64,000 bases of DNA from Xanthobacter flavus (GTDB lineage: Bacteria; Pseudomonadota; Alphaproteobacteria; Rhizobiales; Xanthobacteraceae): contig NZ_JAGGML010000001.1 of NCBI RefSeq assembly GCF_017875275.1, positions 4,361,001 to 4,425,000 on the forward strand. The letters are read 5' to 3'. The notes below the pieces were generated by a model. It was not told the origin of the DNA. It worked only from the letters and a program-made list of their open reading frames with translations, and did no database searches. Each line of letters starts with the position of its first letter. The stretch's first letter is position 1. This document shows, piece after piece, positions 25,191 through 33,286 of this stretch. A program made the position numbers and the translations under genes.

Positions 25191-26543
25191 ATGGACCGGT
25201 TGCTGGAAATACTGCTGCGGCGCGTCATCGTGAATGGCGCGCTGAAGGTCACGACGGCCACGGGCCGGAGCTTCACCGTGAACGCCCCGCCCCGCGACGG
25301 GCCGCCCCAAGAGGCCCCGCCCCAAGAGGCCCCGCACCAAGAGGCCCCGCACGAAGAGGCCCCGCACCAAGAGGCCCCGCACCAAGAGCCCCTCCTCGCC
25401 GTGCGCTTCACCACCCCGCAGGCCGAGCGCGGCATCGTCCTCGACCCCGAGCTGAAGCTGGGCGAGGCCTATATGGACGGCGAGCTGGTGATGGAGGCGG
25501 GCGACATCGCCGATCTCCTCGCCCTGCTCATGTCGCAGCCGGCCTCCTTCAATCCGAGCGTGCCGGCCAAGGCGTTCCACATGCTGCGGCGGCTCGGGCG
25601 GCGCATCGCCCAGTTCAACCCGCCCGAGCGGTCGCGGGCCAACGTGGCCCACCATTACGACATCGACGGCCGGCTCTATTCCCTCTTCCTCGATCACGAC
25701 CGGCAATACAGCTGCGCCTATTTCGAGCATGAGGGGCAGAGCCTCGACGACGCCCAGCTCGCCAAGAAGCGCCATGTGGCGGCAAAGCTGGTGCTGGACC
25801 GGCCGGGGCTCCGGGTGCTCGACATCGGCTCCGGCTGGGGCGGGCTCGCGCTCTATCTGGCGGAGATGGCGGGGGCGGAGGTCTCCGGCGTCACCCTCTC
25901 GCAGGAGCAGCTGGCCCTCGCCACCGCCCGCGCCGGGGAGCGGGGGCTGGGGGAGCGCGTGTCATTCGCCTTGCGGGACTACCGGGACGTGGAGGGGCCG
26001 TTCGACCGCATCGTCTCGGTGGGCATGTTCGAGCATGTGGGCGTGGACCATTTCGGCGCCTTCTTCCGCAAGGCGCGGAGCCTGCTGAAGGAGGACGGGG
26101 TGATGCTGCTGCACGCCATCGGCCGCTCCGATCCGCCGGGCGTCACCAATCCGTTCATCGCCAAATACATCTTCCCCGGCGGTTACATCCCGGCCTTGTC
26201 GGAAGTGACGCCGCACATCGAGAAGAGCGGCCTCTTCGTCACCGACATCGAGCTTTTGCGCCTGCATTATGCGCAGACGCTGAAGGCGTGGCGCCAGCGC
26301 TTCCGCGCCCGCCGGGACGAGGCCGTGCGCCTCACCGACGAGCGCTTCTGCCGCATGTGGGACTTCTACCTCGCCGCCAGCGAGATGGGGTTTCGCCACC
26401 AGGGCCTGAACGTGTTCCAGATCCAGCTCGCCCGCCGGCAGGATGCGGTGCCGCTGACGCGCGGCTACATCGCCGAGGCCGAAGCGCGGCTGCGGCAGGC
26501 GGAAGCCGCCCGCGCCGCGCCGCTGCGGCTGGCGGGGGAGTAG
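25191..26543 (+). CDS. cfa: Cyclopropane-fatty-acyl-phospholipid synthase with PxQEA repeat insert
   Basis: A 450-residue SAM-dependent enzyme that adds a methylene bridge to unsaturated acyl chains of membrane phospholipids. It has the Cfa N-terminal domain (LGEAYMDGELVMEAGDI), NVAHHYDIDG, LYSLFLD, SAM motif VLDIGSGWGGLALYLAE, FDRIVSVGMFEHVG, and the C-terminal FYLAASEMGFRHQGLNVFQ. Residues 38-67 are six tandem copies of P(P/H)(Q/E)EA from a 15-bp DNA repeat, inserted in a surface strand region of the N-terminal domain. The ATG at 25191 follows GAGGCGG. The patatin-like lipase upstream is a likely functional partner. Confidence 0.95.
   Translation: MDRLLEILLRRVIVNGALKVTTATGRSFTVNAPPRDGPPQEAPPQEAPHQEAPHEEAPHQEAPHQEPLLAVRFTTPQAERGIVLDPELKLGEAYMDGELVMEAGDIADLLALLMSQPASFNPSVPAKAFHMLRRLGRRIAQFNPPERSRANVAHHYDIDGRLYSLFLDHDRQYSCAYFEHEGQSLDDAQLAKKRHVAAKLVLDRPGLRVLDIGSGWGGLALYLAEMAGAEVSGVTLSQEQLALATARAGERGLGERVSFALRDYRDVEGPFDRIVSVGMFEHVGVDHFGAFFRKARSLLKEDGVMLLHAIGRSDPPGVTNPFIAKYIFPGGYIPALSEVTPHIEKSGLFVTDIELLRLHYAQTLKAWRQRFRARRDEAVRLTDERFCRMWDFYLAASEMGFRHQGLNVFQIQLARRQDAVPLTRGYIAEAEARLRQAEAARAAPLRLAGE
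25302..25391 (+). repeat. Six tandem 15-bp repeats within the cfa gene
   Basis: Six units of CCGCMCSAAGAGGCC run head to tail in frame. Units 1-2 read PPQEA, units 3, 5 and 6 PHQE(A/P), and unit 4 PHEEA. Near-identical units suggest recent slippage expansion. Confidence 0.9.
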
Positions 26544-26591
26544 GGGCGGTTTCGGCACTGCGTGGAGGTGAGCGGCGCCGCCCCGAGCGGT

Positions 26592-26682
26592 CCGTCGCCC
26601 TCCGGCGTGACCGGAGGGCCCATGGTGCCGCCGACGCAAACGGCGGGATGGGTGCTCCGGTCAAGCCGGAGCACGACGGCGG
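26592..26682. repeat. Palindromic repeat family A, copy 2
   Basis: gccctccggcgtgaccggagggc and gtgctccggtcaagccggagcac flank CCCATGGTGCCG and GGGATGGG, as in the other family A copies. Confidence 0.75.
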
Positions 26683-26717
26683 CGATCAGCCGGCGGCCCG
26701 CTCCCCGGACCAGCGAC

Positions 26718-26795
26718 GGCGAAAGCCGGAGCACCGAGCCGGGGTCCAGCGAAACACCCCCCGCGCAGCGGGACGGTGCCTTTGGCCAACGCTGT
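26718..26795. repeat. Repeat family B, copy 2 (partial)
   Basis: gccggagcaccgagccggggtccagcgaaa followed by cccgcgcagcggg, matching the first blocks of family B but without the ctctccc palindrome. Confidence 0.6.
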
Positions 26796-26842
26796 ATGGC
26801 GTCCGAAGCACGACGGCGTTCCGGCCCCGGCGCCCCCGCCAC

Positions 26843-28297
26843 TCAGACGAAATACAGCCAGGTGATCAGCGCGAAGGGCGGCAGCAGGAAGGTGAAGGAC
26901 CACGCCATGTAGCCGAAGAAGCTCGGCATCTTCACCCCGCGATGGCGGGCGATGGAGAGCACCATGAAATTCGGCGCATTGCCGATATAGGTGATGGCGC
27001 CCATGAACACCGCGCCGGCCGAGATGGCCTCCAGCGTCACCGCCAGCGGCCCCATCAGCTGGTGGGGATCGCCGCCGGCGAGGTTGAAGAACACGAGATA
27101 GGTCGGCGCATTGTCGAGGAAGGCGGAGAGCGCGCCCGTCAGCCAGAAGTACCAGACGTTCACCGGCTGTCCGTCCGGCCCGGTGACGAGATCGACGAGG
27201 GGGGAGAGCGCGCCGCTGCTGCCTGCCTTCAGGATGGCGATCACCGGGATGATGGTGAGGAAGATGGCGGCGAACAGCTTCGCCACCTCGCGGATGGGCT
27301 CCCAGTCGAAGCCGTTGCGCTCGCGCACCAGCGCCGGGGTGATGGCGAGCGAGATCAGCGCGAAGACGATGAGCAGCACGTCGCGCACCACCCACTGCAG
27401 CTCCACATGAGTGCCGTAGACGTTGAAATTGATGCCGGGCTTCCACAGCGCCGAGACGAGGATGGCGCCGATGATGCCGCCGAGCAGCGGGATGTTCTGC
27501 GCGCCGCGCAGGCCGATGCTGTCCGTGGTCGGCGTCGGGTCCGGCGGGTGGCGGATGATCTCGTCTTCCCGCGAATAGAAGAAGCGGTCAAGGATGTAGA
27601 AGGCGCCGAGCAGGATGGCCGCCACCACGAGGGTGTCGTGGAAGAGGTGGGTGGTGGTCCAGAAGAAGTTCACGCCCTTCAGGAAGCCGAGGAACAGGGG
27701 CGGGTCGCCGAGCGGCGTCAGCGAGCCGCCGATGTTCGACACGAGGAAGATGAAGAACACCACCGTGTGTACATTGTGCCGGCGGTTGTCGTTGGCGCGC
27801 AGCAGCGGGCGGATCAGCACCATCGAGGCGCCCGTGGTGCCGATGAGGCTGGCGATCACCGTGCCGATGGCGAGGATCACCGTGTTCAGCAGGGGCGTGC
27901 CCCGGAGGTTGCCCGTGACGAGGATGCCGCCGGATACGGTGAACAAGGCGAACAGCAGGATGATGAAGGGGATGTATTCCAGGAGCGCGGTGTGCACCAC
28001 CTCGTGCGCGGTCGCCGACGGCCCGTAGGTGAGCGAGAAGGGCACCGCGAAGGCCAGCGCCCAGAACAGCGCCACCTTGCCGTAATGGTGGTGCCAGAAG
28101 TGCGGGGCAAGCAGCGGGAAAAGCGCGATCGACAGCAGCATGCCGGCGAAGGGAATGCCCCAGAGCAGGGGGAGCGCGGCGCCGTTGAGGGCGGGCACGC
28201 CGTCCGCCGCCAGTGCCGGCGCGGCCGAGAGGGTGGTCAGGAGGAGTGTTGCTGCAACGCCCGAAGCGACCCTCAACCCGCGACCCGGCGCCGTCAT
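26843..28297 (-). CDS. Sodium:proton antiporter-like permease (ArsB/NhaD superfamily)
   Basis: A 484-residue inner-membrane protein with a cleavable-looking N-terminus (VASGVAATLLLTTLSAAPALAAD) and about 11-12 helices. Conserved segments such as IVTGNLRG-like ILVTGNLRGTPLLN, LIGTTGASMVLIRPLLRAN, VFFIFLVSNIGGSLTPLGDPPLFLGFL and NAPTYLVFFNLA are typical of the ion transporter superfamily members annotated as NhaD-type or citrate/sodium:proton antiporters. The exchanged ions cannot be read from sequence. The ATG at 28297 (MTAPGRGL) is chosen over 28348. It is divergent from holC. Confidence 0.85.
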   Translation of the reverse strand: MTAPGRGLRVASGVAATLLLTTLSAAPALAADGVPALNGAALPLLWGIPFAGMLLSIALFPLLAPHFWHHHYGKVALFWALAFAVPFSLTYGPSATAHEVVHTALLEYIPFIILLFALFTVSGGILVTGNLRGTPLLNTVILAIGTVIASLIGTTGASMVLIRPLLRANDNRRHNVHTVVFFIFLVSNIGGSLTPLGDPPLFLGFLKGVNFFWTTTHLFHDTLVVAAILLGAFYILDRFFYSREDEIIRHPPDPTPTTDSIGLRGAQNIPLLGGIIGAILVSALWKPGINFNVYGTHVELQWVVRDVLLIVFALISLAITPALVRERNGFDWEPIREVAKLFAAIFLTIIPVIAILKAGSSGALSPLVDLVTGPDGQPVNVWYFWLTGALSAFLDNAPTYLVFFNLAGGDPHQLMGPLAVTLEAISAGAVFMGAITYIGNAPNFMVLSIARHRGVKMPSFFGYMAWSFTFLLPPFALITWLYFV

Positions 28298-28418
28298 CGC
28301 CACCCTCCAGTTTGATCCCTCCGGTTTTGATGGACGAAGGGCCGGCATGTGGCAAGGCCAAACCAGCCGCGACGGCGGTCGGGGGCGGTGCGCGGCGCGT
28401 CGTGATAAGCTCGGCCCG

Positions 28419-28871
28419 ATGACCGAGATCCTCTTCTATCACCTTGAGCGCCGCCCGCTGGAACAGGTGCTGCCGATGCTGCTGGAGAAGTCGCTGGAGC
28501 GCGGCTGGCGGTGCGTGGTGCAGTGCGGCTCGGCGGAGCGGCGGGACGCGCTCGATTCCCACCTTTGGACCTACAGTGAGGCCTCCTTCCTGCCCCATGG
28601 AACGGAGGCTCAGCCCTTGCCCGAGCGCCAGCCGGTGCTCATCGCCACCACCGAGGCGAACCCCAACGGCGCGCAGGTGCGCTTCCTGGTGGATGCGGTG
28701 CCTTTGGCCGATGCCTCGCCCTATGCGCGGGTCGTCCACCTGTTCGACGGGCGCGACGACGAGCAGGTGGCCAAGGCGCGCGAGCGCTGGCGCGAGGCCA
28801 AGGCGGCGCCCGGCAACGAACTCACCTACTGGCAACAGGACGAGAACGGGCGCTGGGTTCGGAAGGCGTGA
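28419..28871 (+). CDS. holC: DNA polymerase III chi subunit HolC
   Basis: A 150-residue clamp-loader accessory subunit that links DnaX to SSB. Family landmarks: MTEILFYHLERRPLEQVLPMLLEKSLERGWR, LDSHLWTYSEASFLPHG, PVLIATTEANPNGA and VVHLFDGRDDEQVAKARERW. In many alphaproteobacteria holC follows pepA; here pepA is some 12 kb away, so that pair is split. No clear ribosome-binding site is visible, but the start matches the family. Confidence 0.94.
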   Translation: MTEILFYHLERRPLEQVLPMLLEKSLERGWRCVVQCGSAERRDALDSHLWTYSEASFLPHGTEAQPLPERQPVLIATTEANPNGAQVRFLVDAVPLADASPYARVVHLFDGRDDEQVAKARERWREAKAAPGNELTYWQQDENGRWVRKA

Positions 28872-28909
28872 GCTGCCGGGCGTTGCCATCGGAGGAACGA
28901 TCTCCGTGG

Positions 28910-29077
28910 TCCGTCATCGCCCGCCTTGTGCGGGCGATCCACGGTTCGGCGGGGTCACGCATCCGCACATCGCTCAAACGGCAAAGTGAATTCCCCGGAA
29001 CCCGGCTGCAACCGGGTTCCTGCCTTTGCGAACGGAAGTCGGCAGCAGCCGACTTCCGGACAAGCCGGGGGATGACG
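28910..29077. repeat. Intergenic palindrome cluster (family C arms plus two perfect stem-loops)
   Basis: The left arm 28910-28944 (gtcatcgcccgccttgtgcgggcgatccacgg) and the right arm 29053-29077 (ccggacaagccgggggatgacgg) are family C. Between them are two adjacent perfect 9-bp stem-loops: ggaacccgg/ccgggttcc (28997-29020) and ggaagtcgg/ccgacttcc (29034-29057). The cluster lies between convergent holC and a minus-strand membrane gene and may serve both as a terminator. Confidence 0.7.
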
Positions 29078-29092
29078 GAGCCCGAGAGTTTC

Positions 29093-29542
29093 CTATGCCC
29101 GCGGCCGGCGGCGGAACAGCCGCGACAGCAGCGTCAGCGCCGGCAGCACGAGGCCCGGCACGGCGGCGAGGGAGGCGTAGGAGGCGACGTTGGCCTGGGT
29201 GGCGCGCAGGTCCGCGGCCACCGCGTCCATGGCCGACTGGCTCACCTGGTTGGCCAGAGCCAGTTCGCGCGAGGGCTTCAGCGAAGCGCCCACGATGGCG
29301 ACGATGAGGGCGAGCAGCAGCCCGCCGCCGCCCACCGTCACGGCCGCCCAGATCGGCCCCATGGACTGCTCCAGCGCCAGGAACAGCGCGACGCCCAGCA
29401 TCACCACGCCGAAGCTCGCCACCAAGGCGGCAAAGGCGAAGAGGCCCGTGCGCGCCGCGATGTGGCGCAGGTGGATTTCGGCGATGATCGTGTTGGTGCG
29501 CAGCAGAATCTTCAGATTCCGCGAAAGCTGGTCGAAATTCAT
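29093..29542 (-). CDS. Phage-holin-3-6/YqjE-like membrane protein
   Basis: A 149-residue protein with two hydrophobic helices (FAFAALVASFGVVMLGVALFLAL and IWAAVTVGGGGLLLALIVAIVG) and a third near the C-terminus. The layout resembles the Phage_holin_3_6 (DUF1469/YqjE) family often paired with a small DUF883/YqjD-like protein; the assignment is moderate. Its ATG overlaps the stop of the upstream 83-residue gene (ATGA), and AGGAAGGG precedes the start, so the two form an operon. Confidence 0.7.
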   Translation of the reverse strand: MNFDQLSRNLKILLRTNTIIAEIHLRHIAARTGLFAFAALVASFGVVMLGVALFLALEQSMGPIWAAVTVGGGGLLLALIVAIVGASLKPSRELALANQVSQSAMDAVAADLRATQANVASYASLAAVPGLVLPALTLLSRLFRRRPRA

Positions 29543-29790
29543 CCCGCGTCCCTTCCTCTGCGCACCCACCGGACCGGCTGGAGCAGCGAGCCTGCCACCG
29601 TACCGGCGACGAAGGCCACCGCCATCCACGCCAGCGGGCTCATCCGCACGGTCCGCCGCGCCCTGGCGCTCCCGGCGGCGGCGACCGCCTCGGGTCCGCT
29701 GGGCGGATCCTTCGACATGGCCGCCCTGAGGGCCACCCCCGCCAGCTCGCTCTGGAGCCCGACCAGCTCGGATTCCCGTTCGTCGCCCAT
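29539..29790 (-). CDS. Small membrane protein, 83 residues
   Basis: It starts MGDERESELVGLQSELAGVAL and has one C-terminal helix (PLAWMAVAFVAGTVAGSLLQP) followed by basic residues. GGGAGGCGG lies at a proper distance before the ATG at 29790. It overlaps the next gene by 4 bp. The build (soluble helical N-terminus, one C-terminal anchor) resembles YqjD/DUF883-type ribosome- or membrane-associated proteins, but I do not claim the family. Confidence 0.65.
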   Translation of the reverse strand: MGDERESELVGLQSELAGVALRAAMSKDPPSGPEAVAAAGSARARRTVRMSPLAWMAVAFVAGTVAGSLLQPVRWVRRGRDAG

Positions 29791-29950
29791 GCCGCCTCCC
29801 GGATCGTCTCCGGGCGCCTGAGAGGGAAGCACCGCGCCCCGTCCTGTCAAGCCGCCCTGCGCAAGCAACAACTGCCGGATCGGGCGATTGATCCGCGATG
29901 AACCGACATCGCGGGCTTCAAGGTGGTGAAAAGCGGCTTTCTTGTCGAAA

Positions 29951-30000
29951 GAGGACGATTCACCGATCAAGTTGTTCAACTTGATCGGATCGCGCTCTAG
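29951..30000. repeat. Palindromic repeat family D, copy 1
   Basis: GATTCACCGATCAAGTTG-TTCAACTTGATCGGATCGCGCTCTAG with a 12-bp stem. Other copies are at 33183 and 47964. Confidence 0.75.
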
Positions 30001-30046
30001 CATCCCCCTCCCGCCCAAGGACGATCCCTAAAGAGGCCTGCCCCAT

Positions 30047-30691
30047 ATGAGCCCGACCAACGCCGCGCCGCGCACCCTCGACTATTTCTTCTCCAGCGTG
30101 AGCCCCTGGACCTTCCTCGGCCATGGCCCGGTGATGGCGGTGGCCGCCCGCCACGGGGTCGAGGTGCGCTTCCATCCGGTGTCGCTCGGCCCCGTCTTCG
30201 CCGAGACCGGTGGCCTGCCGCTGCCCAAGCGCGCCCCGCCGCGCCAGCGCTACCGCATCCTCGAACTGCAGCGCTGGCGCGAGAAGCGCGGGGTGGACCT
30301 CAAGGTCCATCCCGCCCACTGGCCGTTCGACGGCACGCTCGCCGACCAGACCATCATCGCCGCCATGGAAGCGGGGCACGCGCCCGGCGACCTGATGGAG
30401 CGCATCTTCTCCGGCGTCTGGGTGCGGCAGGAGAACCTCGCTCTGCCCGAGGTCATCGCCGCCTGCGCCGACGCGGTGGGCCTGCCCGGCGCCGATCTGG
30501 TCGCGGCCGCGGGGGAGGACAAGATCGCCGCCATCTATCTTGAGAACCGCGCGAAGGCCCTCGCCGCCGACGTGTTCGGCGCGCCGTCCTACGTGCTCGA
30601 CGGCGAGGTGTTCTGGGGCCAGGACCGCATCGACCTGCTGGACGATGCCCTCACCTCGGGACGGGCGCCCTACAAGCCGGATGTGGCCTGA
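30047..30691 (+). CDS. 2-hydroxychromene-2-carboxylate isomerase-like DsbA-family protein
   Basis: A 214-residue protein of the GST-kappa/HCCA isomerase clade. DYFFSSVSPWTFLG carries the Ser-Pro-Trp glutathione-contact region that replaces the Cys pair, AHWPFDGTLADQTIIAA and the C-terminal FGAPSYVLDGEVFWGQDRIDLL are typical. In aromatic degradation the enzyme isomerises 2-hydroxychromene-2-carboxylate with glutathione, but no aromatic pathway genes are nearby, so the true substrate is unknown. Confidence 0.88.
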   Translation: MSPTNAAPRTLDYFFSSVSPWTFLGHGPVMAVAARHGVEVRFHPVSLGPVFAETGGLPLPKRAPPRQRYRILELQRWREKRGVDLKVHPAHWPFDGTLADQTIIAAMEAGHAPGDLMERIFSGVWVRQENLALPEVIAACADAVGLPGADLVAAAGEDKIAAIYLENRAKALAADVFGAPSYVLDGEVFWGQDRIDLLDDALTSGRAPYKPDVA

Positions 30692-30789
30692 TCCCGTCCG
30701 CCCCCTTCCGGCCCCGATCGGCGTGCTTATCTAGCGACGATGACGCGGCGGAATGGCCGCGGGACGTGAGGCGGGATTTGGAGGCGCGC

Positions 30790-31272
30790 ATGGTCTTCCC
30801 GACAGCCCCGGCGCATTCGGCCGGACTTCCCCTCGCGGCGGCCCTCGCCGCGAGCCTTCTCGCGGCCCCGGCCCTCGCGCAGGCGCCGGTGCCGGTGCCG
30901 CCCGGCGACACGGCGGCGCCGCGCTTCTCCTTCGCCCCGGTGGAGGGCGGCGCGCTCAAGCTCGACCGCGAAACCGGCCGCGTCTCCCTGTGCGCGAAAC
31001 GCGGCACCGGCTTCACCTGCGAGGCGGTGCCGGATACGCGTGACGCCTACGAGGCGGAGATCGCCCGCCTGCAGGCGGAGAACGACACCCTGCGCCGCTC
31101 GGCCCAGCTTCCGCCCATCCCGCCTTTGCCTCCGTCGCCCGGTGCCGGGCCGAACGCCAGCCCCGACACGTCGGACATTGACCAGGCGCTGGCCTATGCC
31201 GAGCGCTTCTATCGCCGCCTAAGGGGGATGATCGACGAGTTCCGCTCGCCCAACGGGCAGGAGCGGCTCTGA
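30790..31272 (+). CDS. Exported coiled-coil hypothetical protein
   Basis: A 160-residue protein with a signal peptide (GLPLAAALAASLLAAPALAQAP). The mature part has RETGRVSLCAKRGTGFTCEAV with two Cys, a short coiled coil (AYEAEIARLQAENDTLRRSA, about 83-102), a Pro-rich stretch and a C-terminal helix (ALAYAERFYRRLRGMIDEF). GGAGGCG before the ATG at 30790 decides the start over an in-frame GTG at 30766. I do not recognise a named family; similar proteins occur in Hyphomicrobiales. Confidence 0.7.
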   Translation: MVFPTAPAHSAGLPLAAALAASLLAAPALAQAPVPVPPGDTAAPRFSFAPVEGGALKLDRETGRVSLCAKRGTGFTCEAVPDTRDAYEAEIARLQAENDTLRRSAQLPPIPPLPPSPGAGPNASPDTSDIDQALAYAERFYRRLRGMIDEFRSPNGQERL

Positions 31273-31577
31273 GAGCGGCCTAGCGCCCCGGACATGCGAC
31301 GGCGGAGCCGGAGCGCTGATCCGAGGCCAGGTGAGGGTTCCCGCGCAGCGGGCATCCTCCCCTCTCCCCTTGCGGGAGAGGGGCTGGGGGTGAGGGGGCT
31401 GGTGACGCCATTCCTGCTTTCGGGCCAAGGGAGAGATACCCCTCACCCCGACCCTCTCCCCCAAGGGGAGAGGGAGACGCTGCTGCGCCTTCGGCGGTCT
31501 TTTTGCGCTGGGTCCCGGCGCGCATTCCGCTGCGCTGCATGCGTCCGGGACGCGAGAATGCGCAGACAACTCTCCCC
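31273..31577. other. Intergenic region with family B repeat
   Basis: 305 bp between convergent genes, with no gene seen; nearly all of it is the family B repeat described separately. Confidence 0.65.
31303..31560. repeat. Repeat family B, copy 3 (long form)
   Basis: Blocks in order: gccggagcgctgatccgaggccag, cccgcgcagcggg, the palindrome cccctctccccttgcgggagagggg, a second inverted half cctctcccccaaggggagagg (31450-31473), and the tail gcattccgctgcgctgcatgcgtccggg. It has two facing ctctccc/gggagag palindromes about 70 bp apart, unlike copy 1. Confidence 0.7.
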
Positions 31578-32534
31578 TCAGAAATCCGCCAGATACCCAT
31601 CCACCCGCTTCAGCGCCTGATCGGAGATGCTGCCCGGGAAGGCGATGAAGACGTGGCAGCCGCCGGGATAGACGTCCAGCTCCGTCCCGTTCCCGGCCGC
31701 AGCCCACGCGTTGGCCATGAAGAGGGTGTCGTCCACCAGAAGGTCGCGGCTGCCGACGATGAACAACGCCTTGGGCAGGCCCTTGAGGTTGGCGAGGAGA
31801 GGCGACACGTCGGGATCGTCCGCCTTGCCTTCGAGGCGCAGGTAGTTGTTGACGAAGAAGGTCACGTCCCGCGTGTTCAGCACCAGCGGCAGGTCGCCCC
31901 AGTTGCGGACGGAGGCGGTCAGGCGCAGATCGTAGCAGCCGGCGGTGAGCACGGCGGCGGAGAAGGGGCTGAGGCCGTGGCGGTCGCGCAGCCGCAGCAG
32001 GGTGACGACCGCCAGCGTCGCGCCGCCCGATTCGCCGCCGATGGCGAAGCGCTCGGTGCCGAAGCGGGCCTTGCCCTCCTTCACCAGCCACAGCGCCGCC
32101 GCCTCGCAATCGTCGGGGCCTGCGGGATAGGGGACTTCCGGCGCGAGGGCATAATCCACCGACACGACCGCCAGCCCGCAATTGGCGGCGATGCGGTCGA
32201 GCAGCGCCTCGTTCTCGCGCGCCGAGCCCACCGTCCAGCCGCCGCCATGGATGTGCAAATAGACGCCCTTGGGCGCCCCGTCCGGCATGAAGATGCGCAC
32301 CGGCACCGCACCGCGCGGGCCGGGGATGGTCTCCACCGAGGCGCGCGGGCTCTCCGGCGACAGCGGGAACGTGCCCTTGCCGGCGAGGCGGGCGGCACGG
32401 ATGTCGGCCAGCGGCGCCGCCCAGCGGTCCGGGATGGCGCCGAGGGCCTTCACGATGGCATCGTTGACCATGCGCGTGTCGGGCGCGATGGCCGCGTCGG
32501 AGAACACGGCGGGATCGAGAACCAGCTTCGACAT
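31578..32534 (-). CDS. Alpha/beta hydrolase of the HSL (lipase/esterase) family
   Basis: A 318-residue esterase of the hormone-sensitive lipase type. YLHIHGGGWTVGSA contains the HGGG oxyanion motif, and IGGESGGATLAV has the nucleophilic Ser (GESGG). Asp in GSRDLLVDDTL and His in GGCHVFIAF complete the triad. The ATG at 32534 (MSKLVLDPAVF) is chosen; the frame extends 60 bp upstream. The substrate is unknown, probably short-chain acyl esters. Confidence 0.88.
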   Translation of the reverse strand: MSKLVLDPAVFSDAAIAPDTRMVNDAIVKALGAIPDRWAAPLADIRAARLAGKGTFPLSPESPRASVETIPGPRGAVPVRIFMPDGAPKGVYLHIHGGGWTVGSARENEALLDRIAANCGLAVVSVDYALAPEVPYPAGPDDCEAAALWLVKEGKARFGTERFAIGGESGGATLAVVTLLRLRDRHGLSPFSAAVLTAGCYDLRLTASVRNWGDLPLVLNTRDVTFFVNNYLRLEGKADDPDVSPLLANLKGLPKALFIVGSRDLLVDDTLFMANAWAAAGNGTELDVYPGGCHVFIAFPGSISDQALKRVDGYLADF

Positions 32535-32641
32535 TGAAGGACCCTGATGGTTCGGGAATAACCGCCCGGAAGGCGCGGCGCGACAGGTCCCCAACTGGTA
32601 CGTGGCGGGCGAAAGCCGCGCAAGCAGGAGGAGAGATCACC

Positions 32642-33115
32642 ATGGCGCGCACCAGCCGCACCCCGGCGAGACTGAGCGGGGCCGTGCGCCACGCCGAGGC
32701 GACGCTTCAGGTGGAGACGCCCGGCGAGGGCTTCACCGACATCACCCGCGAGGCCGCCGCCTTCCTCACCGAGATCGCGGCCGGCGACGGCGTGCTGACC
32801 GTCTTCTGCCGGCACACATCGGCCTCCCTCACCATCCAGGAGAATGCCGACCCGGATGTGCAGACCGACCTCCTCACCGCCTTGCGCACCCTCGCGCCGC
32901 GCACTTTCCGCTGGGTCCACGACACCGAGGGGCCGGACGACATGCCGGCCCATGTGCGCACCATGCTGAGCGACGCGAGCCTCTCCATCCCGGTGCGCGG
33001 CGGGCGGCCGTGGCTCGGCACATGGCAGGGCCTCTATCTCGTGGAGCACCGTGACCGGCCCCATCGCCGGGAGGTGGTTTTGACTTTCACCGGAACGCTT
33101 GGTCAATTTCCCTGA
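32642..33115 (+). CDS. YjbQ/UPF0047 family protein
   Basis: A 157-residue protein of the YjbQ family. GVLTVFCRHTSASLTIQENADPDV and the terminal GTWQGLYLVEHRDRPHRREV are diagnostic, including the conserved His residues around a putative metal site. Members have weak thiamine-phosphate synthase activity, but the physiological role is unsettled. GGAGGAGA lies close upstream of the ATG at 32642. It is divergent from the esterase gene, with 107 bp between them. Confidence 0.9.
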   Translation: MARTSRTPARLSGAVRHAEATLQVETPGEGFTDITREAAAFLTEIAAGDGVLTVFCRHTSASLTIQENADPDVQTDLLTALRTLAPRTFRWVHDTEGPDDMPAHVRTMLSDASLSIPVRGGRPWLGTWQGLYLVEHRDRPHRREVVLTFTGTLGQFP

Positions 33116-33182
33116 TCGGCTTGTCACCGGTTCGCCACGGATTGATGATCGCAAGATTGATTCGTGCGTGCTCTTCGTGAGT

Positions 33183-33237
33183 TTAGAGGGCGATTCACCC
33201 ATCAAGTTGGTTTAGCTTGGTCGGATTGCGCTCTGGC
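33183..33237. repeat. Palindromic repeat family D, copy 2 (diverged)
   Basis: gagggcgattcacccatcaagttggtttagcttggtcggattgcgctctgg, with several changes in the stem relative to the copies at 29951 and 47964. It ends about 50 bp before the response regulator start. Confidence 0.65.
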
Positions 33238-33286
33238 GTTGCGGCGGCTGCGCGACAAGAAGCGGAAGCCTTGCGGGGGAGGAAGC

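Larger units (their letters stand above)
26544..26842. other. Intergenic repeats between cfa and antiporter
   Basis: 299 bp between convergent genes, with no gene seen. It consists of a family A copy (26592-26682), a family B block (26718-26795) and GC-rich filler. Confidence 0.6.
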
